DNA of 64,000 nucleotides from Flammeovirgaceae bacterium (GTDB taxonomy: Bacteria; Bacteroidota; Bacteroidia; Cytophagales; Cyclobacteriaceae). Where the stretch lies: the NCBI GenBank assembly GCA_021298355.1, contig JAJTEH010000004.1, positions 1 to 64,000 on the forward strand, in the 5' to 3' direction. The position numbers and the translations under genes are program-made. The notes beneath the pieces were generated by a model, which was not told the DNA's origin, did not search any database, and saw only the letters and a list, made by a program, of their open reading frames with translations. Below are positions 8,502 through 16,523 of the stretch, one piece after another (positions within the stretch are counted from its first letter, which is position 1; every line of letters starts with the position of its first letter).

Positions 8502-9491
8502 TCACTTTTTATTTTCAAATTTTTTCCTATACTCCGCACAACACCATTGAATGGTAGCATCAATCGGTTGAAACTCGTAGTGCAGGGTTTGCTTTATTTT
8601 TGTGTTGATGTAGGTGTATTTTTTTCCGGCCAGATTTGCGGTGTGTTTTGTAATTAAAGGTTTACTACCAGTAAAAAATGCGCGAATGGCTTCTAGTTTG
8701 GCTACTACCTGAAGCCAACGTTTAGAAACTTTTATTGTGGGAGCTTTTTTATTCCATTGGTTGGCTACTTTGTTAAAAAAATCCTGATAGGAAATTACCT
8801 CATTACTCAATATGTAGCGTTCACCAAAGGCAGCATGGTTATCTACTAAAAGACGTACAGCAGTGGCAACATCGCGTACATCTATCGTGTTGATGGTTCC
8901 TTCGGTAAAAAATTTTTTCTCCTTCCACACATACCCAAAAAGTTGGGCACTGCTTTTATCAAAGTCGGTGGGGGCCAAAATTACAGATGGGTTAAGTATA
9001 ATTGTGTTGAGACCTTCTTCGCTTCCTCGCCAAACTTCTAACTCTGCTTCGTATTTACTTTGGGCGTAGTCCGATACGGTGGGGTCGTTTGTCCATTTGG
9101 CGGATTCATCTATTTTTTGACTGTCGGTACTTTTTCCTAATGCTGCAACAGAACTTATGTGTACCAATGTGGGTATATGAAGGTGTAAACAAGCGTTTAC
9201 CACATGTTGCGTTCCTGTAACGTTTACTTTGCGCATCAGGGCTTTATCTGTAGGCAAGTAAGAAACTACTGCTGCAGTATGGATTACTACTTCGCTGCCT
9301 GCCAGAGCTTCTTCGAGGCTGGTGTAATCATTTACATCGGCAAAAACGATTTCTATTTTGTTTCGAATTTCCTGTAGTTCGGCCAACGATGAAGTAGAAC
9401 GCACAAGGGCACGTACTTTTTTGCCATGTGCTACTAATTCTTTCACAATGTAGCTTCCGGCTAATCCGTTTGCGCCTGTTACCGTAATCAT
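8502..9491 (-). CDS. NAD(P)-dependent epimerase/dehydratase family protein (extended SDR)
   Basis: This Rossmann-fold protein (329 residues) has the dinucleotide motif GANGLAG at 6-12, the Ser/Tyr/Lys catalytic set of extended SDRs (SSVAALG region, then YAQSKYE) and a C-terminal substrate domain. The family includes UDP-sugar epimerases and dihydroflavonol reductase-like enzymes, and the substrate cannot be assigned. I chose the ATG at 9491 because it puts MITVTGANG at the N-terminus. A longer start at 9533 would overlap the preceding gene by 32 bp. It is the last gene of the polysaccharide export operon, 10 nt after the CpsB-like phosphatase, so a nucleotide-sugar role is plausible. Confidence 0.8.
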   Translation of the reverse strand: MITVTGANGLAGSYIVKELVAHGKKVRALVRSTSSLAELQEIRNKIEIVFADVNDYTSLEEALAGSEVVIHTAAVVSYLPTDKALMRKVNVTGTQHVVNACLHLHIPTLVHISSVAALGKSTDSQKIDESAKWTNDPTVSDYAQSKYEAELEVWRGSEEGLNTIILNPSVILAPTDFDKSSAQLFGYVWKEKKFFTEGTINTIDVRDVATAVRLLVDNHAAFGERYILSNEVISYQDFFNKVANQWNKKAPTIKVSKRWLQVVAKLEAIRAFFTGSKPLITKHTANLAGKKYTYINTKIKQTLHYEFQPIDATIQWCCAEYRKKFENKK

Positions 9492-9501
9492 ACTTTTTGG
9501 G

Positions 9502-10236
9502 TTAGATGGAATAATTAAGCAAAGGTAAAGCAAGCGCTTTTTCGTAATAGCGTGTTTTTCTTGCTTTTATTAACAGGTCGAACTGTGCTTTGTTGTGGCA
9601 ATCGCTACCTAAAATGTGTACCATGCCTCTGTCAATTAGTTCGCGTGCGGTGCGTTCTGCAGCGGGGCCGTATGCGCCAGCAAGCGAAACAGAATTAAGT
9701 TGAAATAAAATACCGCGCTGCTGTAAATCTTCTATGCGCGCCATGTTTTTTTGTAAGTATAAATACCTTTCGGGATGGGCCAATACCGGGTTGTATTTTC
9801 TTGATTTTATTTTAAAAATGATTTCGTTTAAGATGAGGGGTTCTGCAAAGAAGTTAGTTTCGATAAGCAAGTAGTTGCCGCCAAATGGCAGCAGGGTTTC
9901 GTTGGTATTAAATTGTGAAATAAACCAGTCATCGAGGTTGTACTCGGCAGTGGCAATAACTTCTAGAGTTATGCCTGCCTGTACTAATGCATCGGTAAGT
10001 TTTTGATGTTGCTGAGTTATACTTTTTGCTGTGTTTCGGTAAAGTTCGTGTACGTGCGGACTTGTTATAAGTCGAGTATATCCTAAGTCTTGAAAACATT
10101 TTATTAGTTCGATGCTTTCAGTTGTTGTGCGTACGCCATCGTCTAACCCGGGCAGCAGATGCGAATGAATATCCGTTAACAACGGAGGTATATACGTGTT
10201 TTCTGTTTTTCGTTTAAACCAATGCCACATTGCCAT
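9502..10236 (-). CDS. CpsB/CapC-family tyrosine-protein phosphatase (PHP fold)
   Basis: The protein (244 residues) begins its PHP domain with TDIHSHLLPGLDDG, where H24, H26 and D32/D33 are metal ligands, and ends it with ILGSDCHN. PHP phosphatases of this type remove phosphate from the tyrosine cluster of the capsule kinase and so set chain length and export. The kinase gene lies directly upstream; its TAA stop and this ATG share one base (TAATG), which is typical of a kinase/phosphatase pair. CpsB-type enzymes are usual in Gram-positives but are also common in Bacteroidota, where Wzb-type phosphatases are rarer. Confidence 0.88.
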   Translation of the reverse strand: MAMWHWFKRKTENTYIPPLLTDIHSHLLPGLDDGVRTTTESIELIKCFQDLGYTRLITSPHVHELYRNTAKSITQQHQKLTDALVQAGITLEVIATAEYNLDDWFISQFNTNETLLPFGGNYLLIETNFFAEPLILNEIIFKIKSRKYNPVLAHPERYLYLQKNMARIEDLQQRGILFQLNSVSLAGAYGPAAERTARELIDRGMVHILGSDCHNKAQFDLLIKARKTRYYEKALALPLLNYSI

Positions 10237-12551
10237 TAGCTTTTACTAAACTTATACCAGGGTTTGCTAATTTTTTCTTCGTGATAATACCCATATCCGT
10301 ACGATTCGGCCGTATCAGGTAATGCGTTTAATACAGCAGTAAGATTTTTGATTTGATGTAGTTTGCGTACTCTTTCCAGGTTATATAAAAATTCTTTTTT
10401 AGAATAATTTGCCCGAAACAAATAGATAGATATGTCGGATTGTTTCATAGCCATAATGCCATCGGTAACAATTCCAACCGGTGGAGTGTCCATAATCACG
10501 AAATCGTAGGCAGCCCTAAATTCTTCTACTAGTTTGTGGAAGGCACCATTAACCAATAATTCCGATGGGTTAGGCGGATGCGGGCCGGCCGGGATCACGT
10601 CAAAATTTTCTATGCTGCTTTTCTGTATGCATTCCTGCCAGGTTGCCTGATTAATTAGAACAGAACTGATTCCTTTTCCTGCATTGTTAAAAGGAAAGGG
10701 TTGGTCGTCTTTAGGTTTGCGCATATCTAAATCTAACAAAAGCACGCGTTTGTTAGATAAAGCAATTACGGCACCCAGGTTACGCGCTACAAAAGATTTT
10801 CCTTCTCCCGAAACGGTTGAGGTAACAGAGATTACTTTAGTTTTAGCATCAACAGAAAAGAAATCGAGATTGGTTCTTAACGTTCGTATGGCTTCGCTTA
10901 CCATAGATCGCGAGTGGTTTAGAACAGGGAGGCCATCTTTTTTGAAATAACGGAAAGATGGAATAATACCCAATATGGTTACTTCTGAATTTTTCTCTAG
11001 TTCGTGTATGCTGGTAATTTTATCATCTAATACATACAGCAGCCCAATCAGAAAAAATATTAAAACACAACCGGCTACAAAACCTGCTGCCTGTACCATA
11101 AGTTTATTCGGGTAGATAGGAATAAAAGGTATACTGGCGCGAGATAAAATTTTAAAATTAGGCACACTGCCGGCTTGCGCTATTTCAAATTCCGAGCGCG
11201 ACTGCATCATGGTAAAATAAAAACCTTCGTATAATTTATAGTAACGTTGGTTTTTGGCATATTCTGTTACTTTATCGGGTAATGTAGTAAAGGTTGCAGC
11301 AAGTTGTTTTTTCTTAGCATTTAACGCAGCCATTTGTTTGATGAGGTTGCTTTCTATCTCGCGTACTTGTGTTTGAACCTGCGATCGCGTATTGAGTACC
11401 TGCTGTTGTAATTCTTTGTAAGCGAAAGTTTCTTCTTTGTAAGAGAGTTTTAGTTTTTCGAGTTCGTTAATTGTTTTTTGATGAGCCGCAACTAAAGTAA
11501 TTAATTCAGCAGAAAGTAATTCCCGATCGGCTATGCCTAAATACAAAGGTTTGGTGTTGTCTTGCATGGCCTCTTTAAGCAAAGCAATTGAGCGTTGTTT
11601 TGAAGCCAGCACAAAACGTTGTGTATCTACCGAAGATAATTGCAGGAGTATTTGCTTCAGATCTTCTTCGGCATCCGGTGTTTTATTTTCGAGGGTATAG
11701 TTTTTAAAATACTCTTCGAACTCGGCCATCTTCTTTTCTACTTGTTTAAGTTCGTTACTTACCCAATCTATTTTATGTTTATTGGCAAAGTTTTTTTGTT
11801 CGTTGCTGAAGATGAGGTAAACGTCTACTATTTTGTTTACGATATCACTCGCTTTAAGGGCGTTAAATTCACTGAAAGAAATTCTGATGATGTTGGCGTT
11901 AAAATTTTTTGGTTCAACTTTTAAACGCTCTCGAAAATAGCTTTTTAATGCTGCCTCTGAATTAACGATAAATGAATACGTATTGAAATTTTCGAACTTA
12001 ATGGTGCGGCTCTTTTCAATTGTAATGTTAAACTCATCGGTTACAAGTGGCCTGCCAAAGAAATTGCGGTAGGTATTGCCATTTGCTAATTGTAGTGTGT
12101 ATTCGTCTTCATCTATTTCCTGAATTTTGTGAATTACATCTGTGAAAGATGAAGTGGCAGACTTTACAATTACCTCGAAGGGAGAGTTTCCATAGAGTTC
12201 GTAATCGTTGATTTCGCCAATGCTGTAGTAAGTAACATTTATGTGCAACGAATCAATAACGCGCTCTATAAAAAGATTTGATTGTATTAATTCTATTTCG
12301 CCTGATAAGATGTTTGAGTTTTGATTTTCCATCATTTTGGTAATACCAAAATCGTTGGCTTCACTTCTGATTTCCAGTTTTATTTCTGACCACGCCTCGA
12401 AAACATCTTTAGTATACCTTATGTAGAAATAAGCGATGAGGTTGGTCGTGCAAAATAAAAGGAGTACCCAAAAAATATTTTTAAAGAAGATAGCCTTTAG
12501 CTTAACAAAGTCGATGGCATCGGTTGCTGAAAGGGTTTGCTTTTTGTCCAT
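10236..12551 (-). CDS. Wzc-like polysaccharide co-polymerase with BY-kinase domain
   Basis: This 771-residue inner-membrane protein has a TM helix near residues 25-45, a large periplasmic coiled-coil Wzz domain, a second TM near 482-507 and a cytoplasmic bacterial tyrosine kinase domain. Walker A is SGEGKS near 577-583, Walker A' is LLLDLDMRKP, and Walker B is FVIMDTPPVG. The C-terminus holds a tyrosine cluster (ESYGYGYYHEEK) for autophosphorylation. It controls polysaccharide length and export together with the Wza-like lipoprotein upstream and the CpsB-like phosphatase downstream. Fusion of Wzz and kinase in one chain follows the proteobacterial pattern. Confidence 0.92.
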   Translation of the reverse strand: MDKKQTLSATDAIDFVKLKAIFFKNIFWVLLLFCTTNLIAYFYIRYTKDVFEAWSEIKLEIRSEANDFGITKMMENQNSNILSGEIELIQSNLFIERVIDSLHINVTYYSIGEINDYELYGNSPFEVIVKSATSSFTDVIHKIQEIDEDEYTLQLANGNTYRNFFGRPLVTDEFNITIEKSRTIKFENFNTYSFIVNSEAALKSYFRERLKVEPKNFNANIIRISFSEFNALKASDIVNKIVDVYLIFSNEQKNFANKHKIDWVSNELKQVEKKMAEFEEYFKNYTLENKTPDAEEDLKQILLQLSSVDTQRFVLASKQRSIALLKEAMQDNTKPLYLGIADRELLSAELITLVAAHQKTINELEKLKLSYKEETFAYKELQQQVLNTRSQVQTQVREIESNLIKQMAALNAKKKQLAATFTTLPDKVTEYAKNQRYYKLYEGFYFTMMQSRSEFEIAQAGSVPNFKILSRASIPFIPIYPNKLMVQAAGFVAGCVLIFFLIGLLYVLDDKITSIHELEKNSEVTILGIIPSFRYFKKDGLPVLNHSRSMVSEAIRTLRTNLDFFSVDAKTKVISVTSTVSGEGKSFVARNLGAVIALSNKRVLLLDLDMRKPKDDQPFPFNNAGKGISSVLINQATWQECIQKSSIENFDVIPAGPHPPNPSELLVNGAFHKLVEEFRAAYDFVIMDTPPVGIVTDGIMAMKQSDISIYLFRANYSKKEFLYNLERVRKLHQIKNLTAVLNALPDTAESYGYGYYHEEKISKPWYKFSKS

Positions 12552-12557
12552 CGTGCT

Positions 12558-13325
12558 TTAATTGGAGTTCTGTATAAGAATAACAATTGAAACCACGCCC
12601 AACAAGATATTTGCAATTGAGCCATAGTCTTGCATTGCTTGTAAAAAAGGTCTTTTAACCGGCTCCAAGTATACGATATCTCCCGGTTGTACAATATAGT
12701 TTGTTTGCAGGTAGCCTTCTACCGTAGAAAAATCGGCCACAAAAATTTGCTGGCCTCGTAATAGGCGAATGTTATGCGCATTGCCTTCTACTATACCACT
12801 ACCGGCCAATGCTAATACTTCGGCTAAGTTTATGTTTTCATTTGGTAGAGGCAATACTTTACCACCTGTGGCGCCTAGTACAATTACCCGATGGTTTTTA
12901 CAGGTGAGTGTAACTAAAACATCGTTATAAAATTTCTCATATTCTTTTAACAGGTAAAGTTCTGCCTCACGAATGGTTAGGCCTTGTAATTTTTGTAAAC
13001 CAACAAGGGGCAATACAACATCTCCTGCCTGGCTAAGAACAAATTCATTTAAGGGTTTACCGGTAGAAGTGCCTGAACCGGCCTGTGTATTTGTGGTTAA
13101 ACCTTGTTGCACAAGTTTACCATCGGGGTCTATTATGCGCTCTCCTTTTTTAGTAAAAACAAGTAAGGCAATTAGGTCGTTTGCCTGCAACGTATAGTTT
13201 TTTTCGGCAACTGTGGCAGCTTTTTGTAATGGTGCAGTATCGTTTACCTTAAACATGATGCTTTTTTTATACGAAGCGCAACTGCTGCAGGCAAGAATTA
13301 GAAGTATGTAGAAAAGGTTTTTCAC
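12558..13325 (-). CDS. Polysaccharide export lipoprotein, Wza-like (SLBB domain)
   Basis: The 255-residue protein begins with a lipoprotein signal (MKNLFYILLILACSSCASYK), with C13 or C16 as the lipidated residue. The Poly_export domain follows at about residues 45-135 (YTLQANDLIALLVF, then GDVVLPLVGLQKLQGLTIRE), and a SLBB-like beta-grasp domain comes after it (VIVLGATGGKVLPLPN). A C-terminal hydrophobic stretch (IANILLGVVSIVILIQ) resembles the helix that Wza uses to cross the outer membrane. It lies 6 nt before the Wzc-like gene, the usual pairing across the periplasm. Confidence 0.9.
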   Translation of the reverse strand: MKNLFYILLILACSSCASYKKSIMFKVNDTAPLQKAATVAEKNYTLQANDLIALLVFTKKGERIIDPDGKLVQQGLTTNTQAGSGTSTGKPLNEFVLSQAGDVVLPLVGLQKLQGLTIREAELYLLKEYEKFYNDVLVTLTCKNHRVIVLGATGGKVLPLPNENINLAEVLALAGSGIVEGNAHNIRLLRGQQIFVADFSTVEGYLQTNYIVQPGDIVYLEPVKRPFLQAMQDYGSIANILLGVVSIVILIQNSN

Positions 13326-13337
13326 CGTTATTTTTTT

Positions 13338-13898
13338 TCAAAGTAAAGAATTATTTACGAAGTCGCGGAAACGAGGAAGTTGTTTGTCTTTTTCCGAAAC
13401 AAGAGGATTAGCAATTGCCCAGTCTATTCCTAATTCAGGATCATTCCACAAAATACCTGCATCAGCTTGTTGATTGTAATAGGCTGTGCATTTATAAAAG
13501 AAAACAGAATCTTCTAAGGCTGCCAGGCCGTGAGCAAAACCGGGCGGGATCATTAATTGCCAATTATTCTCGGCTGATAAAATAACGCTAAAAGATTTAC
13601 CAAAGGTGGGTTCCTCTTTCCTTAAATCGACCACAACATCAAGCACCTTACCATAAGGCACCCTCACCCATTTTCCTTGTGCGTGCGGAGTGCGTTGAAA
13701 ATGCAAACCTCTCACAACACCCTGTGCAGAAAAAGACTGATTTTCTTGAACGAAAGTATAGTGCAATTCGGGTATTGCTTCTATCCAGCTTTGCTTACAT
13801 GTTTCAACAAAATAACCGCGCGAATCCGCAAATATTTTTGGCTTTAGCAAGATAAGACCTTTAAAGCCTGTTTGTTCTATTTCAGGTAGTTGGTACAA
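13338..13898 (-). CDS. rfbC: dTDP-4-dehydrorhamnose 3,5-epimerase
   Basis: RmlC/RfbC epimerises dTDP-4-keto-6-deoxyglucose on the way to dTDP-L-rhamnose. The 186-residue cupin matches the family throughout: GYFVET, VVRGLHFQ with catalytic H66, DVVVDLRK, IPPGFAHG, and the late DPELGIDW. The start is a TTG at 13898: the frame has a TGA at 13911-13913 and no ATG or GTG between. It overlaps the glycosyltransferase gene by 17 bp. The companion genes rfbA, rfbB and rfbD are not in the window, so rhamnose or another 6-deoxysugar must be completed from elsewhere. Confidence 0.92.
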   Translation of the reverse strand: MYQLPEIEQTGFKGLILLKPKIFADSRGYFVETCKQSWIEAIPELHYTFVQENQSFSAQGVVRGLHFQRTPHAQGKWVRVPYGKVLDVVVDLRKEEPTFGKSFSVILSAENNWQLMIPPGFAHGLAALEDSVFFYKCTAYYNQQADAGILWNDPELGIDWAIANPLVSEKDKQLPRFRDFVNNSLL

Positions 13899-15000
13899 GG
13901 CGAATGGTTTTCAACTCTGCAAGATACTTGCTGATGACGAGATTCTCATTGAATTGTTGTTCCATTTTAGTTCTGCCGTTTTCACCGAATTTTTTTAACG
14001 TAGAAGAATCGAGTTCGGCCATGGTTTGCATTTTAGAGGCAAGATCTTCGGCATCCTTTATATTGCATAGCAAACCGTTATAGCGGTCTTCTACTACTTG
14101 GTTACAACCAGGCACATTGGTTGCGATAATGGGTTTACCCACCGAGGCTGCCTCAAGTAAAGTGCGTGGAGTTCCTTCGCGGTAGGATGGCAGTACTACA
14201 CAATCGGCTCTTTCGAGGAAATGGCGCACGTCTTGGGTTGTTCCGAGATATTCTATCGTTCCGTCCTCAATCCAGGTCAAAATCTTTTCTGTAGCGATAC
14301 CGCGTTTATGTTCCGGATCCATGGCACCCAATACCTGAAAGCGTGCGCTAATTCCTTTTTGTTTTAAATGCTTTATGGCATCTATGTATTCAAATACACC
14401 TTTATCCGAAATTAATCTCGATACCATTAAAAAAGTAAAGCGCTTGTTTCTGGAGAAGGCAAAAGGTTGAAAGTGACTTAGATTGATACCCGAACCCGGC
14501 ACAAGATCTGTTTTATCGGCTGGTACTAATTTGTTATCGATAAAAAGTTGCTTATCGTCTGGATTTTGAAAGAATACTTTTCGGGCAAAGCGAAAACTAA
14601 ACTTATAAAGCAGCATAGCAATGGCCGAAACCAGATTTTTCTTAAGAAAAACCGTGCCCAGGCCACACACATTGTTTATGCTGGGTATGCGTAGTAAACT
14701 GGCCGCCAAAGTGCCATACACATTGGGTTTAATGGTATAGTGCAAAACCACATCGGGCTTTAGTTTTTTATAAATAGAAAAAAGCTCGACAATTAATGCT
14801 GCATCTTTTATCGGATTGGCGCCTCGGCTATCCATGCGCACATTGTGATGTATACAACCCATTTCCTGAAGGAAATGGGTATAGTCGTCTTTAGGAGCAA
14901 TAGTATGCACCTCATGCCCTTCGGCAAGCAAAGCTTTAATAAAGTTTTGCCTAAAGTTGTAGATATTCCAACTGGTGTTGAGAACGACAGCGACTTTCAT
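13882..15000 (-). CDS. Glycosyltransferase family 4
   Basis: This GT-B enzyme (372 residues) has an N-terminal acceptor domain (VVLNTSWNIYNFRQNFIKAL) and a C-terminal sugar-nucleotide domain. The latter contains FLMVSRLISDKGVFEYI and the EX7E motif in YREGTPRTLLEAASVGKPII. The layout resembles PglA/capsular GT4 enzymes that add a sugar to an undecaprenyl-linked acceptor, but the donor and acceptor cannot be assigned. It is the first gene of the polysaccharide export operon and is transcribed divergently from hflX. It is the only glycosyltransferase in the cluster. Confidence 0.88.
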   Translation of the reverse strand: MKVAVVLNTSWNIYNFRQNFIKALLAEGHEVHTIAPKDDYTHFLQEMGCIHHNVRMDSRGANPIKDAALIVELFSIYKKLKPDVVLHYTIKPNVYGTLAASLLRIPSINNVCGLGTVFLKKNLVSAIAMLLYKFSFRFARKVFFQNPDDKQLFIDNKLVPADKTDLVPGSGINLSHFQPFAFSRNKRFTFLMVSRLISDKGVFEYIDAIKHLKQKGISARFQVLGAMDPEHKRGIATEKILTWIEDGTIEYLGTTQDVRHFLERADCVVLPSYREGTPRTLLEAASVGKPIIATNVPGCNQVVEDRYNGLLCNIKDAEDLASKMQTMAELDSSTLKKFGENGRTKMEQQFNENLVISKYLAELKTIRLVPTT

Positions 15001-15143
15001 AAACAGGGCTCAGGGTAATAAGGTTTAGGCGCTATATTTTTCGATGGTCTGTCTTAAAATACTGTAAAGCGCTTTACTCATTTAATTTAGCAAAGCTAAG
15101 AAAAAGTAACCTGTGGTTAAATGCAGAAGCTGAATAATCGGCT

Positions 15144-15151
15144 TAACTTTG
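15144..15151 (+). promoter_or_regulatory. Bacteroidota -7 box for hflX
   Basis: TAACTTTG is an exact match to TAnnTTTG and ends 12 nt before the ATG at 15164. No TTG lies at the ideal -33 spacing. The box overlaps an upstream in-frame TTG (15149), which argues against that TTG as the hflX start. Confidence 0.5.
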
Positions 15152-15163
15152 AAGTCATTTAAC

Positions 15164-16378
15164 ATGAATAAAAAACAAACGATTGCGATACTAATTGCAC
15201 TTGGCGATAGCCGGCAACTAGATTTGGTAAACGAACACCTGGACGAACTCGCCTTTCTGGCAGAAACCGCAGGAATAAAAACCGCAAAACGTGTGGTGCA
15301 AAATTTACCTAAGCCAGACGGAAAATTTTTTATAGGAAAAGGTAAGGTAGAAGAAGTAAAAGAATACATAGCCGCCTTACAGGCCGACCACATAATTTTC
15401 GATGACGACCTAAGCCCTTCTCAGCTAAGAAATTTAGAAAAGGAATTTAACCCTAAGGAAAAAGAATCAAAAGTTAGGATATACGATAGAAGCTTATTGA
15501 TTCTGGATATTTTCTCTTTGCGCGCCCAAACTGCACAAGCCCGAACACAAGTAGACCTTGCCCGATTGCAATATCTTTTGCCCCGCCTAACACGCATGTG
15601 GACGCACCTCGAAAGACAACGCGGAGGCACAGGAACAAGAGGTGGAGCGGGTGAACGCGAAATAGAAACCGACCGAAGAATAATTCGCGATCAGATAAAT
15701 CTGTTAAAAGAAAAATTAAAGAAAATAGAAAGCCAACAAGCCACCCAGCGCAAAGCCCGAACGGGCATGGTACGCGTGGCCATTGCAGGGTATACCAATG
15801 CTGGAAAATCTACCTTAATGAATTTACTTTCGGGCTCTACCGTGTTAGCAGAAAACAAATTATTTGCAACAGTAGATGCTACCGTGCGCAAAGTTAGTAT
15901 GGGCACAATACCTTTTTTACTTTCTGATACGGTTGGGTTTATCCGAAAATTGCCCCATCATTTAATAGAATCTTTTAAATCTACATTAGATGAAGTGCGC
16001 GAAGCCGATGTAATTCTGCATGTAGCCGATGTTTCGCACCCCTATCACGAAAACCACATCGAGGTAGTGTCTAAAACATTGGTAGAAATTGGCGCAGGCC
16101 TTATTCCGGTGGTGTTGGTACTCAACAAGGTAGATACTGTAATAAAAGAAAATCCTGATTTTGATTTTGACAAGGCAACAGGATATTACAAGCAATTTGG
16201 TTTCGAAAAAATTATTTTTATTTCGGCCACAAAAAAAATAAACTTGCAGGCCTTTAGGCAGTTGGTGTGGCAAGAAGTGAAAAACCATTTCTTAAGAATT
16301 TACCCTAACTACACCTTGCCCGATTATGAATTACTTCCTCCGGCCGAACAACAGGCTTTGCCTAAGCAAGAGGAGTAA
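15164..16378 (+). CDS. hflX: Ribosome-associated GTPase HflX
   Basis: HflX binds the 50S subunit and splits stalled or heat-damaged ribosomes. The 404-residue product has the N-terminal HflX domain (GKFFIGKGKVEEVKEY), the basic glycine-rich linker RQRGGTGTRGGAGERE, and a GTPase domain with G1 GYTNAGKST, G3 DTVGFIRKLPHHLIESFKST and G4 NKVD. The ATG at 15164 was chosen over the TTG at 15149 because a perfect -7 box spans 15144-15151. It is divergent from the polysaccharide operon. The downstream tRNA lies 17 nt after its stop with no terminator between them, so read-through is possible. Confidence 0.95.
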   Translation: MNKKQTIAILIALGDSRQLDLVNEHLDELAFLAETAGIKTAKRVVQNLPKPDGKFFIGKGKVEEVKEYIAALQADHIIFDDDLSPSQLRNLEKEFNPKEKESKVRIYDRSLLILDIFSLRAQTAQARTQVDLARLQYLLPRLTRMWTHLERQRGGTGTRGGAGEREIETDRRIIRDQINLLKEKLKKIESQQATQRKARTGMVRVAIAGYTNAGKSTLMNLLSGSTVLAENKLFATVDATVRKVSMGTIPFLLSDTVGFIRKLPHHLIESFKSTLDEVREADVILHVADVSHPYHENHIEVVSKTLVEIGAGLIPVVLVLNKVDTVIKENPDFDFDKATGYYKQFGFEKIIFISATKKINLQAFRQLVWQEVKNHFLRIYPNYTLPDYELLPPAEQQALPKQEE

Positions 16379-16395
16379 AAGGAATAACTAAACAT

Positions 16396-16470
16396 GGTCT
16401 CATAGTTCAACGGATAGAATAGAAGTTTCCTAAACTTTTGATCTGGGTTCGATTCCCGGTGAGACCACCA
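16396..16470 (+). tRNA. tRNA-Arg (anticodon CCT)
   Basis: A full cloverleaf can be drawn. The acceptor GGTCTCA pairs exactly with TGAGACC, the D stem is GTTC/GAAT (one wobble), and the anticodon stem is GAAGT/ACTTT. The seven-base loop TTCCTAA has CCT at 34-36 and reads AGG. The T stem is CTGGG/CCCGG with loop TTCGATT. The discriminator is A and the CCA end is encoded (16468-16470). It follows hflX and is closed by a hairpin terminator. No integrase or duplicated tRNA end was seen nearby. Confidence 0.96.
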
Positions 16471-16496
16471 ACTGGCCAGCGGGCCGGTTTTCTTTT
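16470..16496 (+). terminator. Terminator after tRNA-Arg
   Basis: AACTGGCC (16470-16477) pairs with GGCCGGTT (16482-16489), with one G-T wobble and a 4-nt loop. It is followed by TTTCTTTT. The hairpin starts on the last base of the encoded CCA. Confidence 0.85.
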
Positions 16497-16523
16497 GCTT
16501 AATAATAAACGCGTATCTTTTAA

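Noticed and set aside
16396-16470. tRNA-Arg as an attachment site of a mobile element
   Set aside because: No integrase, no repeat of the tRNA 3' end and no foreign-looking genes were seen on either side.
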